The notes below the pieces were generated by a model, which saw only the letters and a program-made list of their open reading frames with translations, had not been told where the DNA came from and did not search any database. This document shows positions 1 through 9,721 of a DNA stretch of 64,000 nucleotides, piece after piece. The position numbers and the translations under genes were made by a program. The DNA lies in assembly GCA_002711845.1 (NCBI GenBank), contig PASF01000013.1, positions 1-64,000 on the forward strand. The letters are read 5' to 3'. This stretch comes from Gammaproteobacteria bacterium (GTDB lineage Bacteria; Pseudomonadota; Gammaproteobacteria; Pseudomonadales; Pseudohongiellaceae). The stretch's first letter is position 1; each line of letters opens with the position of its first letter.

Positions 1-98
1 TGATTGCACCGATTGCGATGGACGAAGGTCTGCGCTTTGCGATCCGTGAAGGCGGCCGTACCGTGGGCGCTGGCGTGGTTTCAAAGATTATCGAGTAA
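1..98 (+). CDS. tuf: Elongation factor Tu, C-terminal fragment
   Basis: Only the last 31 codons are in the window. They read in frame from base 3 and end at TAA 96-98. The tail [20 protein letters not shown] followed by VSKIIE is the conserved end of domain 3 of EF-Tu, the GTPase that delivers aminoacyl-tRNA to the ribosome. The place directly before rpsJ is the usual one for the tuf copy that closes the str operon (rpsL-rpsG-fusA-tuf), which would lie to the left. A strong intrinsic terminator follows within 20 bases, so tuf and the S10 operon are probably separate transcripts. Confidence 0.95.
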   Translation, partial: IAPIAMDEGLRFAIREGGRTVGAGVVSKIIE

Positions 99-116
99 GT
101 AGCAGGTTGTTCGACG

Positions 117-144
117 AAGAGGCGGCCGCAGGCCGCCTCTTTTA
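117..144 (+). terminator. Rho-independent terminator after tuf
   Basis: An 11-bp perfect stem (AAGAGGCGGCC pairing with GGCCGCCTCTT) around a GCA loop runs straight into a T-run. It lies 18 bases after the tuf stop and before the S10 promoter, so it separates the str and S10 transcripts. Confidence 0.93.
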
Positions 145-190
145 TTGATAGGACCAAGCAGGAAGAATATCCGATAGTTGAGAGTTTTGC

Positions 191-219
191 TTGACACCGG
201 GGTGCTTCAGCCTTAGAAT
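191..219 (+). promoter_or_regulatory. Sigma70 promoter of the S10 operon
   Basis: TTGACA at 191-196 and TAGAAT at 214-219 are separated by exactly 17 bases, a near-consensus housekeeping promoter. It sits between the tuf terminator and rpsJ and predicts a leader of about 85 nt before the rpsJ start. I did not find an obvious L4-type regulatory hairpin in that leader. Confidence 0.85.
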
Positions 220-310
220 TCCGCTTCCTTTTTTCCGGTCCCGAAAGTGTTTTGAGGGGCGGTTCAAGAAGTAACTGTTTAATTTAAAAAGTTTTTGGAG
301 AGCAGAGTAG

Positions 311-622
311 ATGCAAAGTCAGCGTATCAGAATCCGGCTTAAAGCCTTTGATCATCGGCTGATCGATCAGTCTACTCAGGAAATAGTCGATACTGCCAAG
401 CGGACAGGTGCGCAGGTGCGTGGCCCCATCCCTTTGCCGACGAACAAGGAGCGCTACACCATATTGATATCGCCGCACGTGAACAAAGATGCGCGCGATC
501 AGTATGAAATCAGAACGCATAAGCGTCTCCTGGATATCGTAGAGCCAACAGAAAAAACAGTGGATGCACTGATGAAACTGGATCTGGCGGCAGGTGTTGA
601 AGTGCAGATCAGTCTTGGGTAA
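311..622 (+). CDS. rpsJ: 30S ribosomal protein S10 (NusE)
   Basis: 103 aa, the normal length. S10 binds the head of the 30S subunit and, as NusE, pairs with NusB in transcription antitermination and with NusG in coupling. The whole S10 fold is present: the [13 protein letters not shown] start, the extended loop [20 protein letters not shown] that reaches into the 30S head, and the [11 protein letters not shown] segment. GGAG at 297-300 lies 10 bases ahead of the ATG. It is the first gene of the S10 operon and is followed by an unusually long gap of 182 bases before rplC. Confidence 0.98.
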   Translation: MQSQRIRIRLKAFDHRLIDQSTQEIVDTAKRTGAQVRGPIPLPTNKERYTILISPHVNKDARDQYEIRTHKRLLDIVEPTEKTVDALMKLDLAAGVEVQISLG

Positions 623-702
623 GGGCTGAATATTCCAGAATTTTTGTGTTAGGCCGGTTTGTTTAAATTGATGCGAGAAATGGTTCAGTGATTTAAGACT
701 GA

Positions 703-792
703 TAACAGCTAGCTCAGGGGGCAGATAGTGTCCCACAGCAAACATGGTGTAATGCGATAGCAGCCATAGCGGGTTCAAGCCCCGTACACGAT
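703..792 (+). other. tRNA-like element (relic or coincidence) between rpsJ and rplC
   Basis: The 182-base gap between rpsJ and rplC holds TAGCTCAGGGGG at 710-721, which fits the tRNA D-arm consensus TRGCNNAGNNGG, and GCGGGTTCAAGCCCCGT at 769-785, which forms a T-arm with a 7-nt TTCAAGC loop. The predicted acceptor strands (703-709 and 786-792) do not pair, the D stem has no good partner, no anticodon arm is clear and there is no CCA. It is therefore not a functional tRNA gene. A decayed tRNA or tRNA-like mRNA structure is possible, and chance is not excluded. Confidence 0.3.
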
Positions 793-804
793 GAGGTTCA
801 AAAA

Positions 805-1458
805 ATGTCGATTGGTTTGGTCGGTCGAAAGAGCGGCATGACCCGCGTATTCACTGAAGCCGGAGAGTCTATCCCGGTAACAGTGGTTGAGGTCAGCCCC
901 AACAGAATTACTCAGCTGAAAACTGAGGAAGTGGATGGCTATAGCGCTGTTCAGGTAACTGTGGGTGCGCGCAAGGCGTCCCGTGTTACCCGTTCGCTGG
1001 CCGGTCACTTTGCCAAAGCGGGCACTGAAGCAGGCGAAGGTCTGTGGGAATTCCGCGCGGCCCAGCAAGAGCTTGCCGATTTTACTGCCGGCGGCGAAAT
1101 CACAGTCTCCCTCTTCGAAGCGGGTCAGAAGGTGGATGTCACTGGCACGTCCAAAGGTAAAGGCTTCGCCGGTACCATCAAGCGCCACAACTTCAGCATG
1201 CAGGATGCCACTCACGGTAACTCGCTCTCTCACAGGGCGCCGGGTTCCATCGGGCAGTGTCAAACGCCTGGTCGCGTGTGGAAAGGCAAGAAGATGGCCG
1301 GGCACATGGGCGATGTGCGTGTTACTACCCAGTCTCTGGAAGTGGTGCGAGTCGACACGGATAACAATCTGTTGCTGGTTAAGGGTGCGATTCCCGGCGC
1401 CACCGGCTCCAGAGTAGTTGTGCGTCCTTCTGTCAAATCAGCCGGATCCAAGGGGTAA
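805..1458 (+). CDS. rplC: 50S ribosomal protein L3
   Basis: 217 aa, slightly longer than the 209 of E. coli. L3 is an early assembly protein whose central extension reaches towards the peptidyl transferase centre. The N-terminus [20 protein letters not shown] and the conserved loop [20 protein letters not shown] followed by [13 protein letters not shown] are clear. The glutamine in GQCQTPG corresponds to the residue methylated by PrmB in E. coli, where the motif reads GQNQTPG; here Cys replaces the Asn. Six bases separate it from rplD. Confidence 0.98.
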   Translation: MSIGLVGRKSGMTRVFTEAGESIPVTVVEVSPNRITQLKTEEVDGYSAVQVTVGARKASRVTRSLAGHFAKAGTEAGEGLWEFRAAQQELADFTAGGEITVSLFEAGQKVDVTGTSKGKGFAGTIKRHNFSMQDATHGNSLSHRAPGSIGQCQTPGRVWKGKKMAGHMGDVRVTTQSLEVVRVDTDNNLLLVKGAIPGATGSRVVVRPSVKSAGSKG

Positions 1459-1464
1459 TCAGCG

Positions 1465-2085
1465 ATGGAACTTAATCTCGCAAAACCCGGTAGCCAGGCC
1501 GGTAACGGAACAGTCTCGGTGTCTGATGAGACTTTCGGTAAAGAATTCAACGAAGCATTGGTTCACCAGACGGTTGTCACCTATATGGCTGGCGCACGTC
1601 AGGGTACTGTGCAGCAAAAAACCCGTTCGGATGTCAGGGGCGGTGGCCGCAAGCCATGGCGCCAGAAAGGCACAGGCCGTGCCCGTGCCGGTACCACTCG
1701 CAGCCCGATCTGGCGCTCCGGTGGCGTGACATTCGCTGCGCGTCCGCAGGATCACAGCAAGAAGCTGAACAGAAAGATGTACCGTGGCGCCATGCGCTGC
1801 ATTCTGTCCGAGCTGCTGCGCCAGGATCGTCTGATCATTGTTGAGCAGTTTGCGCTCGAGTCACACAAGACCAAGGACCTGGCCAGCAAGCTGAAAGAGT
1901 TTGCCCTGGACAACGTGCTTATCGTTGCTGAAGAAGTGGCAGAGAATCTCTACCTGGCAGCGCGTAACCTGCACAATGTAGATGTGTTGGACGTTGCGGG
2001 TCTGGACCCGGTCAGTCTGATTGGTTTCGAGAAAGTGATGATGACTGTGCCTGCACTCAAAAAAGTTGAGGAGATGCTGTCATGA
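1465..2085 (+). CDS. rplD: 50S ribosomal protein L4
   Basis: 206 aa. L4 lines the peptide exit tunnel and in E. coli also represses its own operon. The basic tunnel loop ([20 protein letters not shown]) and the globular C-terminal half ([20 protein letters not shown]) are intact. Its last four bases overlap the rplW start (ATGA), so the two are translationally coupled. Whether L4 autoregulation operates here cannot be judged, since I see no clear leader hairpin. Confidence 0.98.
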   Translation: MELNLAKPGSQAGNGTVSVSDETFGKEFNEALVHQTVVTYMAGARQGTVQQKTRSDVRGGGRKPWRQKGTGRARAGTTRSPIWRSGGVTFAARPQDHSKKLNRKMYRGAMRCILSELLRQDRLIIVEQFALESHKTKDLASKLKEFALDNVLIVAEEVAENLYLAARNLHNVDVLDVAGLDPVSLIGFEKVMMTVPALKKVEEMLS

Positions 2086-2381
2086 ACCAGCAGAGACTGT
2101 ATTCAATTATTGTTGGTCCTCACGTGTCGGAAAAAGCGGCAATCATGGCTGAAGGTCACAATCAGGTAGCGTTCGTCGTTGCCAATGACGCGACCAAGCC
2201 GGAGATTCGCGAAGCAATCGAGACACTGTTCAAAGTGACTGTCGAAGAGCTTCAGGTGCTGAACGTCAAGGGTAAAACCAAGCGTACAGCCCGCGGTAAA
2301 CTGAGACAAAAATCAAACTGGAAAAAGGCTTACGTTAAGCTTGCGCAAGGTCAGGAAATCGACTTTGCGGACATGGCGTAA
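2082..2381 (+). CDS. rplW: 50S ribosomal protein L23
   Basis: 99 aa, normal for the family. L23 sits at the tunnel exit and is the docking site for trigger factor and SRP. The [21 protein letters not shown] start and the basic [24 protein letters not shown] loop typical of bacterial L23 are seen. It overlaps rplD by four bases and precedes rplB by 15, as in other gammaproteobacterial S10 operons. Confidence 0.98.
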   Translation: MNQQRLYSIIVGPHVSEKAAIMAEGHNQVAFVVANDATKPEIREAIETLFKVTVEELQVLNVKGKTKRTARGKLRQKSNWKKAYVKLAQGQEIDFADMA

Positions 2382-2396
2382 GGAAGGGTCGCGGTT

Positions 2397-3227
2397 ATGG
2401 CAGTTGTAAAATGTAAACCCACCTCGCCAGGGCGCAGGTTCGTCATCAAGATTGTGAACCCTGAGCTGCACAAGGGTGAGCCGTACGCGCCTTTGTTGGC
2501 CAGCAAGTCCAAGACAGGTGGCCGTAATAACGCAGGTCGTATCACCCGTCGTCACGCTGGCGGTGGTCACAAGCAGAAGTACCGGATTATTGATTTCCGT
2601 CGCGACAAAGACGGTATCGCGGCAACGGTAGAGCGCCTGGAATACGATCCTAATCGTACCGCCAACATCGCTCTGTTGCTGTACGCCGATGGCGAGCGTC
2701 GTTACATCATTGCGCCGGCCAAGATCAGCGCGGGTGATTCCCTGGTGTCAGGCAATGAAGCGCCGATCAAGACAGGTAACTGTCTGCCGCTGCGCAACAT
2801 TCCGCTGGGTAGCACAGTGCATTGCGTAGAGCTCAAGCCAGGTAAGGGCGCACAGATCGCACGTAGCGCCGGTGGGTCAGCACAGCTGGTCGCACGTGAA
2901 GGTGCTTACGCAACATTGCGACTGCGCTCTGGTGAAATGCGTAAAGTGCTGGCTGATTGCCGCGCAACGCTGGGCGAAGTCTCGAATTCCGAGCACAGCC
3001 TGCGATCATTGGGTAAAGCGGGTGCAACGCGCTGGCGCGGTATTCGCCCGACGGTTCGTGGTGTGGTCATGAACCCGGTAGACCACCCACACGGTGGTGG
3101 TGAGGGTCGTACCTCCGGTGGCCGTCATCCTGTCACGCCATGGGGCAAGCCGACCAAGGGTTACAAGACCAGGACAAACAAGCGTACGTCCAATATGATC
3201 GTACGCCGCAGAAATGCAAGCCGATAA
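2397..3227 (+). CDS. rplB: 50S ribosomal protein L2
   Basis: 276 aa. L2 is needed for subunit association and supports peptidyl transferase activity. The OB-like and SH3-like domains are full length. The C-terminal signature [20 protein letters not shown], with the histidines close to the catalytic centre, is exactly conserved, followed by [11 protein letters not shown]. The ATG at 2397 gives [16 protein letters not shown], the expected start. Confidence 0.98.
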   Translation: MAVVKCKPTSPGRRFVIKIVNPELHKGEPYAPLLASKSKTGGRNNAGRITRRHAGGGHKQKYRIIDFRRDKDGIAATVERLEYDPNRTANIALLLYADGERRYIIAPAKISAGDSLVSGNEAPIKTGNCLPLRNIPLGSTVHCVELKPGKGAQIARSAGGSAQLVAREGAYATLRLRSGEMRKVLADCRATLGEVSNSEHSLRSLGKAGATRWRGIRPTVRGVVMNPVDHPHGGGEGRTSGGRHPVTPWGKPTKGYKTRTNKRTSNMIVRRRNASR

Positions 3228-3251
3228 GGCCTGATAACAGAGGAAATAAAA

Positions 3252-3527
3252 GTGCCACGTTCACTGAAAAAGGGTCCTTTCATAGACCTTCATTTAATGA
3301 AAAAAGTGCAGGCAGCGCGCGATTCCAATGACAAGCGTCCGATCAAAACCTGGTCGCGTCGTTCAATGGTTTCTCCGGACATGCTTGGCCTGACGATTGC
3401 CGTGCATAATGGTCAGCAGCATGTGCCCGTGTCTATTTCCGAGGACATGGTAGGCCATAAGCTGGGCGAGTTCTCGGCGACACGGAACTACCGTGGCCAC
3501 GTTGCAGACAAGAAAGCCAAGCGCTGA
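3252..3527 (+). CDS. rpsS: 30S ribosomal protein S19
   Basis: 91 aa, starting with GTG at 3252 ([19 protein letters not shown]). The start fits the family exactly and follows AGAGGAA at the right distance. S19 forms a complex with S13 in the 30S head near the A-site tRNA. The core motifs [22 protein letters not shown] and [16 protein letters not shown] are present. It lies between rplB and rplV in the S10 operon. Confidence 0.98.
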   Translation: MPRSLKKGPFIDLHLMKKVQAARDSNDKRPIKTWSRRSMVSPDMLGLTIAVHNGQQHVPVSISEDMVGHKLGEFSATRNYRGHVADKKAKR

Positions 3528-3544
3528 TTAGCGGGGATAATGAG

Positions 3545-3877
3545 ATGGAAGTTGTAGCAAGATTGCGCGGCGCTCGGCTCTCTGCCCAGAAGGCAAGGCT
3601 GGTTGCTGATCAGATTCGAGGCAAGGCAGTTGAAGAAGCACTTCAGTTGCTGACCTTCAGTCCCAAAAAGGGCGCGGAGATCATCAAGAAGGTGCTGGAT
3701 TCAGCGATTGCCAATGCTGAGCATAACGAAGGGGCGGATGTGGATGAGTTGAAAGTCTCCACTATCTTTGTAGATGAGGGTATGAGCATGAAGCGAATTC
3801 GTCCGCGAGCCAAAGGCCGCGCCGACCGCATCGTCAAGCGTACCTGCCACATCACCGTAAAAGTAGCCGATAAGTAG
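3545..3877 (+). CDS. rplV: 50S ribosomal protein L22
   Basis: 110 aa. L22 contacts all 23S domains and its long beta-hairpin lines the exit tunnel at the macrolide constriction. That hairpin is visible as [22 protein letters not shown], with the family-typical core [18 protein letters not shown] before it. No tunnel-hairpin insertion or deletion of the kind linked to macrolide resistance is evident. It is 17 bases after rpsS and 9 before rpsC. Confidence 0.98.
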   Translation: MEVVARLRGARLSAQKARLVADQIRGKAVEEALQLLTFSPKKGAEIIKKVLDSAIANAEHNEGADVDELKVSTIFVDEGMSMKRIRPRAKGRADRIVKRTCHITVKVADK

Positions 3878-3886
3878 GAGATCAGG

Positions 3887-4555
3887 ATGGGTCAGAAAGT
3901 ACATCCAACCGGAATTCGGCTTGGTATAGTTAAAAAACACACTTCAGTATGGTTTGCTGAAGGTAAAAATTATGCTGAGCATTTGCTGGTAGACCTGCAG
4001 GTTCGTGCTTACATCCGCAAGCAGCTTGCCAATGCATCTGTATCCCGGGTTGAGATTGAGCGTCCTGCACAGACTGCCCGCATTACCATTCACACTGCCC
4101 GTCCAGGTATCGTGATTGGCAAAAAAGGCGAAGATGTTGAGAAGCTGCGCAATACTCTGATCGAAAAGATGGGTGTTCCGGTTCACATCAATATCGAAGA
4201 GATTCGTAAGCCGGATCTGGATGCCCAGCTGGTCGCTGACAGTGTTGCGCAGCAGCTTGAGCGTCGCGTCATGTTCCGACGTGCCATGAAGCGTGCGGTA
4301 CAGAACGCCATGCGCCAGGGCGCTGAAGGTATCCGGATCCAGGTCGGTGGTCGTCTTGGTGGCGCGGAAATCGCGCGTACTGAGTGGTACCGTGAAGGAC
4401 GAGTACCTTTGCATACCCTGCGGGCGGATATCGATTACTCGACGTCCGAGGCAGCCACAACATACGGGATTATTGGCGTGAAGGTCTGGATTTTCAAAGG
4501 TGAAATCCTGGACCTGAAGGAAGCCTTTACGGCTCCACAGAAAGCGTCCAAGTAG
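3887..4555 (+). CDS. rpsC: 30S ribosomal protein S3
   Basis: 222 aa. S3 helps form the mRNA entry channel and has helicase-assisting basic residues. An N-terminal KH type II domain with the GxxG loop ([15 protein letters not shown]) is followed by the S3 C-terminal domain ([21 protein letters not shown], then [20 protein letters not shown]). The start [14 protein letters not shown] is the normal one. It is 13 bases ahead of rplP. Confidence 0.98.
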   Translation: MGQKVHPTGIRLGIVKKHTSVWFAEGKNYAEHLLVDLQVRAYIRKQLANASVSRVEIERPAQTARITIHTARPGIVIGKKGEDVEKLRNTLIEKMGVPVHINIEEIRKPDLDAQLVADSVAQQLERRVMFRRAMKRAVQNAMRQGAEGIRIQVGGRLGGAEIARTEWYREGRVPLHTLRADIDYSTSEAATTYGIIGVKVWIFKGEILDLKEAFTAPQKASK

Positions 4556-4568
4556 AGGATAGGCCAAG

Positions 4569-4982
4569 ATGTTACAACCAAAGCGTACCAAATTTCGCAA
4601 GATGATGAAGGGCCGTAACCGCGGTCTCTCGCATCGCGGTAGCAAGGTGGATTTCGGCGAATTCGGTCTTAAGGCCGTTTCCCGTGGTCGACTGACGGCG
4701 CGTCAGATCGAATCTGCCCGTCGTGCCATGACCCGTCACGTAAAGCGTGGCGGCAAGATCTGGATTCGCGTGTTCCCGGACAAGCCAATCACCCAGAAGC
4801 CTCTTGAAGTGCGTCAGGGTAAAGGTAAGGGTAGCGTTGAGTACTGGGTAGCTCTGATTCAGCCGGGTCGCGTGATGTTCGAGATCGAGGGTGTTGACGA
4901 GACGCTGGCGCGCGAGGCGTTCCAGCTGGCGGCTTCCAAGCTCCCGTTTGAGACCACTTTTGTTAAACGGACGGTGATGTAA
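4569..4982 (+). CDS. rplP: 50S ribosomal protein L16
   Basis: 137 aa, the standard length. L16 organises the A-site region of the 50S subunit and is added late in assembly. The N-terminus [19 protein letters not shown] and the block [20 protein letters not shown] then [19 protein letters not shown] are characteristic. The arginine in MTRH corresponds to the residue hydroxylated by YcfD in E. coli. Its stop overlaps the rpmC start by one base. Confidence 0.98.
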   Translation: MLQPKRTKFRKMMKGRNRGLSHRGSKVDFGEFGLKAVSRGRLTARQIESARRAMTRHVKRGGKIWIRVFPDKPITQKPLEVRQGKGKGSVEYWVALIQPGRVMFEIEGVDETLAREAFQLAASKLPFETTFVKRTVM

Positions 4983-5179
4983 TGAAAGCCAATGAATTGC
5001 GTGAAAAATCCGTTGCGGAGCTCAATGAACAACTCAACGGCCTGTATCGTGACCAGTTCAACTACAGGATTCAGAAGCGGACAGGACAACTCGGGCAGAC
5101 GCACCTGCTGTCAGCTGTTAAGCATGATATAGCCCGGGTTAAGACGATCATTACTGAAAAGCAGAAAAGTGGATCCTGA
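4982..5179 (+). CDS. rpmC: 50S ribosomal protein L29
   Basis: 65 aa, two long helices as expected for L29, which sits beside L23 at the tunnel exit and contributes to the trigger factor platform. The start [18 protein letters not shown] and the middle [20 protein letters not shown] fit the family. ATG at 4982 reuses the last base of the rplP stop (TAATG), a coupled arrangement. Confidence 0.97.
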   Translation: MKANELREKSVAELNEQLNGLYRDQFNYRIQKRTGQLGQTHLLSAVKHDIARVKTIITEKQKSGS

Positions 5180-5181
5180 TT

Positions 5182-5460
5182 ATGTCGCTTAATGAAACTA
5201 ACGAAACAAAAACCGGGCGCCTGGTGTCCGGTAAAGTCGTCAGCTCAAAGATGGACAAGTCCATTGTTGTGCTGGTTGAGCGTCGGGTGAAGCACCCGGT
5301 GTACGGCAAATATATTACACGTTCCTCCAAGCTCCACGCGCATGACGCGAACAATGAGTGCAAAGAGGGCGATAAGGTTACTGTTAAGGAAGTCAGACCG
5401 ATGTCTAAGACCAAAACCTGGTCATTGGTGTCGATTGATGAACGAGCTACGCAGATCTGA
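5182..5460 (+). CDS. rpsQ: 30S ribosomal protein S17
   Basis: 92 aa, a little longer than E. coli S17 (84), with a short polar N-terminal extension ([13 protein letters not shown]) before the OB fold. S17 is a primary 16S-binding protein at the subunit bottom. Core motifs [20 protein letters not shown] and [18 protein letters not shown] are present. It is the last gene of the S10 group; a 77-base gap separates it from rplN and may hold the boundary to the spc operon, although I see no terminator in it. Confidence 0.97.
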   Translation: MSLNETNETKTGRLVSGKVVSSKMDKSIVVLVERRVKHPVYGKYITRSSKLHAHDANNECKEGDKVTVKEVRPMSKTKTWSLVSIDERATQI

Positions 5461-5537
5461 TTCTGACAGTAGATTGGTTTTTGGCGCCATTTGGCGTTGT
5501 TGCTAAAGCGACAGTTTAAAGGGTTCGGAGAGAATCG

Positions 5538-5906
5538 ATGATTCAGGTACAGTCATATTTAGATGTGGCAGACAACAGTGGTGCCAAACGAGTAATGTGT
5601 ATCAAGGTGCTCGGCGGTTCACATCGTCGTTATGCCCGCATCGGGGATGTCATCAAAGTGACAGTGAAGGAAGCGATTCCCCGAGGCAAGGTGAAGAAGG
5701 GTCAGGTGCTGTCTGCACTGGTCGTTCGTACCAAAAAAGGTGTTCGCAGAAGCGACGGCTCGCTTATCAAGTTTGATGATAATGCTGCGATTCTGCTCAA
5801 TAATCAGCAAGCGCCCATCGGGACGCGTGTGTTCGGGCCGGTGACTCGGGAACTTCGTAACGAGAAGTTCATGCGAATCATCTCCCTGGCACCCGAAGTG
5901 CTGTGA
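5538..5906 (+). CDS. rplN: 50S ribosomal protein L14
   Basis: 122 aa, exact family length. L14 forms part of the intersubunit bridge and is the target of the silencing factor RsfS. The start [20 protein letters not shown] and ending [18 protein letters not shown] are textbook. It opens the spc group. AAAGGGTTCGGAGAGAATCG gives a good ribosome-binding site before the ATG. Confidence 0.98.
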   Translation: MIQVQSYLDVADNSGAKRVMCIKVLGGSHRRYARIGDVIKVTVKEAIPRGKVKKGQVLSALVVRTKKGVRRSDGSLIKFDDNAAILLNNQQAPIGTRVFGPVTRELRNEKFMRIISLAPEVL

Positions 5907-5927
5907 TAGAAATCGAGGCCGCGAAAT

Positions 5928-6239
5928 ATGCGTAAGATCAAATGTAACGATGAAGTGATAGTCATCTCCGGCAAGGACAAGGGCAAGCGTGGTACGGTGT
6001 CCCGTCTGGTCGGCGAAAACAAGGTGATTGTCGGTGGTATCAATATTGTAAAGCGTCACACCAAGCCGAACCCGAATGCGGGTGTCACTGGTGGGATCGT
6101 TGAGAAGGAAGCTGCGCTGGATATTTCCAACGTTGCTATCTTCAATCCGGAAACCAGCAAGGCCGATCGTGTTGGCTTCCTGGTGGAAGACGGAAAGAAA
6201 AAGCGGATTTTTAAATCCTCTAACAAAGTCATTGATTAA
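5928..6239 (+). CDS. rplX: 50S ribosomal protein L24
   Basis: 103 aa. L24 is one of the two proteins that start 50S assembly. An N-terminal KOW motif is visible as [20 protein letters not shown], followed by [20 protein letters not shown], the conserved basic patch. Its position between rplN and rplE is standard. Confidence 0.98.
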   Translation: MRKIKCNDEVIVISGKDKGKRGTVSRLVGENKVIVGGINIVKRHTKPNPNAGVTGGIVEKEAALDISNVAIFNPETSKADRVGFLVEDGKKKRIFKSSNKVID

Positions 6240-6259
6240 CGGAAACTCAGGTCGCCAAC

Positions 6260-6829
6260 ATGGCTCAGTTGAAAGAATTTTACAAAAGTGACGTAGTACC
6301 CACGCTGACCAAGCAGTTTGGGTTCGATAATCCTATGCGCGTCCCTCGTATCACCAAGGTGGTGCTGAATATGGGCGTGGGCGAAGCAGTGGGCGACAAG
6401 AAGTTGCTCGACAATGCTGTCGCCGATCTGACCATGATCAGTGGCCAGAAGCCGATTATCACCAATGCACGCAAATCCATCGCCGGTTTCAAGATCCGTG
6501 CGGGCTGGCCCATCGGCGCCAAAGTCACGTTGCGTGGCGAGCGCATGTATGACTTCCTGGATCGTCTTGTTGATATCGCTATTCCGCGTATCCGTGACTT
6601 CCGTGGATTGAACCCCAAGGCATTTGATGGTCGCGGTAACTACGCGATGGGTGTGAGCGAGCAGATCATTTTCCCGGAAGTGGAATATGACAAAGTAGAC
6701 AAGATTCGTGGTCTGGATATCACCATCACCACGACTGCTCAGAATGACGAGGAAGGCCGTGCGCTGTTAGCCGCCATGCGTTTCCCGTTCAAAGTACAGG
6801 CAGCCAAGTCTGCCGCGAAGGAGTCTTGA
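6260..6829 (+). CDS. rplE: 50S ribosomal protein L5
   Basis: 189 aa; E. coli L5 is 179 aa, and the extra residues are a C-terminal tail ([11 protein letters not shown]). L5 binds 5S rRNA in the central protuberance and contacts the P-site tRNA. Motifs [39 protein letters not shown] and the C-terminal [20 protein letters not shown] are present. One base separates it from rpsN. Confidence 0.98.
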   Translation: MAQLKEFYKSDVVPTLTKQFGFDNPMRVPRITKVVLNMGVGEAVGDKKLLDNAVADLTMISGQKPIITNARKSIAGFKIRAGWPIGAKVTLRGERMYDFLDRLVDIAIPRIRDFRGLNPKAFDGRGNYAMGVSEQIIFPEVEYDKVDKIRGLDITITTTAQNDEEGRALLAAMRFPFKVQAAKSAAKES

Positions 6830-6830
6830 G

Positions 6831-7136
6831 ATGGCCAAATCTTCAATGATTGCGCGCGAAGAGAAGCGGACCCGCACGGTAGCCAAGTTTGCGCAGAAGC
6901 GCGCAGCCCTGAAAGCGATTCTTGCTGACGTTAACGCCAGCGACGATGAAAAGTGGGAAGCGCAGATTGCATTTCAAAAGTTGCCACGTGATGCCAGCCC
7001 GGTTCGTCAGCGCAAGCGTTGTCGTCTCACCGGTCGCCCTCATGGGGTATACCGCAAGTTCGGAATGTGCCGACATAAGCTGCGTGAAGCAGCGATGCGT
7101 GGCGATGTGCCTGGACTGACAAAGGCCAGCTGGTAA
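6831..7136 (+). CDS. rpsN: 30S ribosomal protein S14, zinc-independent type
   Basis: 101 aa, the long proteobacterial form without the two CxxC zinc-binding pairs. The C-terminal core [20 protein letters not shown], then [14 protein letters not shown], is conserved. S14 lies in the 30S head beside S3 and S10. ATG at 6831 overlaps the ribosome-binding context at the end of rplE (GGAGTCTTGAGATG), so translation is probably coupled. Confidence 0.97.
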   Translation: MAKSSMIAREEKRTRTVAKFAQKRAALKAILADVNASDDEKWEAQIAFQKLPRDASPVRQRKRCRLTGRPHGVYRKFGMCRHKLREAAMRGDVPGLTKASW

Positions 7137-7151
7137 GCGGAGAATTTTATT

Positions 7152-7547
7152 ATGAGTATGTCAGATCCAATTGCAGATTTGTTGACGCGTCTTCGCAACG
7201 CACAAATGGCGCGTTTGCCCAAGATGAGCTGCCCATCATCCAAGCTGAAAGTGGCTATCTGCCGCGTGCTGCAGGATGAAGGTTACATCACTGGCTTCGA
7301 CGTTCAGGAGCATGGCACCAAGCGTGAGCTGACTGTCGACCTGAAATACTTCCAGGGCAAGCCGGTGATCGAAGAGATCAAGCGAGTGAGCAAGCCTGGC
7401 CTGCGTCAGTACAAAGGCAAGGAAGAATTGCCGCGCAACCGTCAAGGTCTCGGTATCGTTATCGTCTCCACAAATCAGGGGCTGATGACAGAGAAACAGG
7501 CCCGTTCCGCCGGCGTCGGCGGGGAAGTTTTGTGTACCGTATTCTGA
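7152..7547 (+). CDS. rpsH: 30S ribosomal protein S8
   Basis: 131 aa. S8 binds helix 21 of 16S rRNA and in E. coli represses the spc operon by binding the L5 gene leader. The N-terminal [20 protein letters not shown] and the C-terminal [20 protein letters not shown] followed by [10 protein letters not shown] match. I could not identify an S8-binding mimic near rplE by eye. Confidence 0.98.
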   Translation: MSMSDPIADLLTRLRNAQMARLPKMSCPSSKLKVAICRVLQDEGYITGFDVQEHGTKRELTVDLKYFQGKPVIEEIKRVSKPGLRQYKGKEELPRNRQGLGIVIVSTNQGLMTEKQARSAGVGGEVLCTVF

Positions 7548-7585
7548 TACACACAATTCTTAGACACAGTATATAGAGCACGATT

Positions 7586-8119
7586 ATGTCCAGAGTAGCG
7601 AAAAACCCGATTACATTGCCGAAAGGTGTAGAGACGGCGATTGCTGGAAGCGCAATTACCGTCAAAGGTAGTAAAGGCAGTCTGAACATCGACCTGCACA
7701 ACGATGTTGAAATTCAACAGGAAGGCAATGTTCTGCAGGTGTCGGCGAAGAACGGCTCACGGCAGGCAAATGCCCTGGCGGGAACATTCCGCGCCCTGAT
7801 CAACAACATGGTTGTGGGTGTGAGCGAAGGTTTTCAGCGCAAACTGCAGCTCCAGGGCGTTGGTTATCGTGCCAAGGCCCAGGGCAAGACATTGAACATT
7901 ACGGTTGGTTATTCTCATCCGATCGATTACGAACTGCCTGAAGGCGTTACGGCGGACACACCGACTCAGACCGAGATCGTGTTGAGCTCCTCCGACAAGC
8001 AGTTGCTTGGTAAAGTAGCGGCAGACATTCGTGATTTCCGTCCACCAGAGCCCTACAAAGGCAAAGGTATCCGGTACGCGGACGAGAATGTTTACAGAAA
8101 AGAAGCGAAGAAAAAATAG
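7586..8119 (+). CDS. rplF: 50S ribosomal protein L6
   Basis: 177 aa, two tandem L6 folds. L6 sits at the base of the L7/L12 stalk near the sarcin-ricin loop. The start [16 protein letters not shown], the middle [20 protein letters not shown] and the signature [18 protein letters not shown] are all conserved. Confidence 0.98.
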   Translation: MSRVAKNPITLPKGVETAIAGSAITVKGSKGSLNIDLHNDVEIQQEGNVLQVSAKNGSRQANALAGTFRALINNMVVGVSEGFQRKLQLQGVGYRAKAQGKTLNITVGYSHPIDYELPEGVTADTPTQTEIVLSSSDKQLLGKVAADIRDFRPPEPYKGKGIRYADENVYRKEAKKK

Positions 8120-8127
8120 GGCGTGAC

Positions 8128-8481
8128 ATGATGAATGTGAAAAAGCAGGCTCGTATTCGTCGCGCACGACGAACCAGAGCAAAGATAAGTGAGCTGGGTG
8201 TTAACCGTTTGTGTGTGTATCGCACACCGCGTCATATTTACGCACAGATCATCTCGGCAACGGGAGATCAGGTGTTGGCGAGCGCGTCGACGGTAGAGAA
8301 AGAAATGCGCAGCGGCGTCACAGGTAATGTTGAAGCAGCCAGCAAGATCGGTAAATTGATTGCTGAGCGGGCCAAAAAGGCCGGCTTGAACAAAGTGGCA
8401 TTTGATCGTGCCGGTTATAACTATCATGGTCGCGTGAAGGCTTTGGCTGATGCGGCTCGTGAAGGCGGCTTGGAATTTTAA
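8128..8481 (+). CDS. rplR: 50S ribosomal protein L18
   Basis: 117 aa. L18 binds 5S rRNA together with L5. The motifs [20 protein letters not shown] and the 5S-contact end [20 protein letters not shown] are clear. Two ATG codons in a row (8128 and 8131) could both serve as start; I keep the upstream one, which leaves 8 bases after rplF. Confidence 0.97.
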   Translation: MMNVKKQARIRRARRTRAKISELGVNRLCVYRTPRHIYAQIISATGDQVLASASTVEKEMRSGVTGNVEAASKIGKLIAERAKKAGLNKVAFDRAGYNYHGRVKALADAAREGGLEF

Positions 8482-8493
8482 GGGTTTAAGAAT

Positions 8494-9003
8494 ATGGCAC
8501 TGAGAGACGAGGCGAGAAAAAACGAAGAAGGTTTACAGGAGAAGTTGATCCAGGTAAACCGTGTCGCCAAAGTGGTTAAGGGTGGTCGAATTTTCGCCTT
8601 TACTGCATTGACTGCGGTCGGTGATGGCAATGGTCGTGTAGGTTTCGGTCGTGGCAAGGCGCGTGAAGTGCCGCTGGCTATCCAGAAAGCGATGGAAGCA
8701 GCCAGAAGAAACATGATTTCCGTGTCTCTGGACGGCAACACACTGGAGTACCCGGTGAAAGCACGCCACGGTGCCTCAAAGATTTACATGCAGCCAGCGT
8801 CTGAAGGTACCGGTATCATTGCCGGTGGCGCGATGCGCTCGATCCTGGAACTGGCCGGCATACAGAACGTACTGGCCAAGTGCTATGGCTCGACTAACCC
8901 GGTGAACGTGGTTAACGCGACATTCAAAGGCCTGAAAACAATGCGTGCTGCCGAAAGTGTTGCGGCAAAGCGTGGCAAAACACTCGAAGAGATCCTGGGT
9001 TAA
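8494..9003 (+). CDS. rpsE: 30S ribosomal protein S5
   Basis: 169 aa. S5 shapes the mRNA entry site and affects decoding accuracy. An N-terminal dsRNA-binding-like fold ([20 protein letters not shown], then [19 protein letters not shown]) is followed by the S5 C-terminal domain ([20 protein letters not shown]). The loop between residues about 20 and 30, where spectinomycin-resistance changes occur, looks wild type. Confidence 0.98.
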   Translation: MALRDEARKNEEGLQEKLIQVNRVAKVVKGGRIFAFTALTAVGDGNGRVGFGRGKAREVPLAIQKAMEAARRNMISVSLDGNTLEYPVKARHGASKIYMQPASEGTGIIAGGAMRSILELAGIQNVLAKCYGSTNPVNVVNATFKGLKTMRAAESVAAKRGKTLEEILG

Positions 9004-9009
9004 GCAGCT

Positions 9010-9216
9010 ATGGCTAAGAAATCAGCAACTAAAGATACAGTGGGCACTGTCAAGGTGACACTGGTTCGCAGCCCCATCGGAACGATGGAGAGACATCGTC
9101 AGTGCCTGGTAGGCCTGGGTCTGCGTCGTATGCATCAGACTGTTGAACTGCAGGATACACCTTCGGTTCGCGGCATTATCAACAAAATCAGCTATATGCT
9201 GCAGGTTGAGGGATAA
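9010..9216 (+). CDS. rpmD: 50S ribosomal protein L30
   Basis: 68 aa against about 59 in E. coli, because of a lysine-rich N-terminal extension ([13 protein letters not shown]). The L30 core follows: [20 protein letters not shown] and [21 protein letters not shown]30 is non-essential in some bacteria and lies on the 50S surface. The next gene starts 3 bases after its stop. Confidence 0.97.
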   Translation: MAKKSATKDTVGTVKVTLVRSPIGTMERHRQCLVGLGLRRMHQTVELQDTPSVRGIINKISYMLQVEG

Positions 9217-9219
9217 GTC

Positions 9220-9711
9220 ATGCAATTGAATACTCTGAGTCCAGCACCCGGAAGCACTCAGGCGCCCAAGCGCGTCGGTCGTGGTATTGGCAGTGGCTGG
9301 GGCAAGACATGTGGTACCGGTCATAAAGGTCAGAAGTCACGTAGCGGCGGTACGGTTCGCCCAGGTTTCGAAGGCGGTCAGATGCCTTTGCAGCGTCGAC
9401 TGCCGAAATTTGGCTTCTCCTCACGCGTAAGCCGCATCACTGGCGAAGTTCGTACCAGCGAACTGAATGCCATTGATGCCGACGTGATCAATATTGATTC
9501 GCTGCGTGCGGCCAATATCATCAATGGCAGCATCAAGCGCGTTAAGGTGATGTTGTCCGGAGATGTGACCAAAGCAGTCACGGTAGAAGGTCTGCGTGTG
9601 AGCAAAGGCGCTCGTGCGGCGATCGAAGCAGCTGGTGGCAAGGTGATCGAGGCGGTAGTGCCGGATTACGTTGGCAAGAAAAAGACCAAAAAAGCGGTAG
9701 CGCAAGGCTGA
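9220..9711 (+). CDS. rplO: 50S ribosomal protein L15
   Basis: 163 aa, slightly long because of a lysine-rich tail ([11 protein letters not shown]). L15 is a late assembly protein with a long basic N-terminal arm that threads through 23S rRNA, visible as [20 protein letters not shown] followed by [20 protein letters not shown]. It ends 10 bases before secY, the standard order. Confidence 0.98.
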   Translation: MQLNTLSPAPGSTQAPKRVGRGIGSGWGKTCGTGHKGQKSRSGGTVRPGFEGGQMPLQRRLPKFGFSSRVSRITGEVRTSELNAIDADVINIDSLRAANIINGSIKRVKVMLSGDVTKAVTVEGLRVSKGARAAIEAAGGKVIEAVVPDYVGKKKTKKAVAQG

Positions 9712-9721
9712 TACAAACAAA

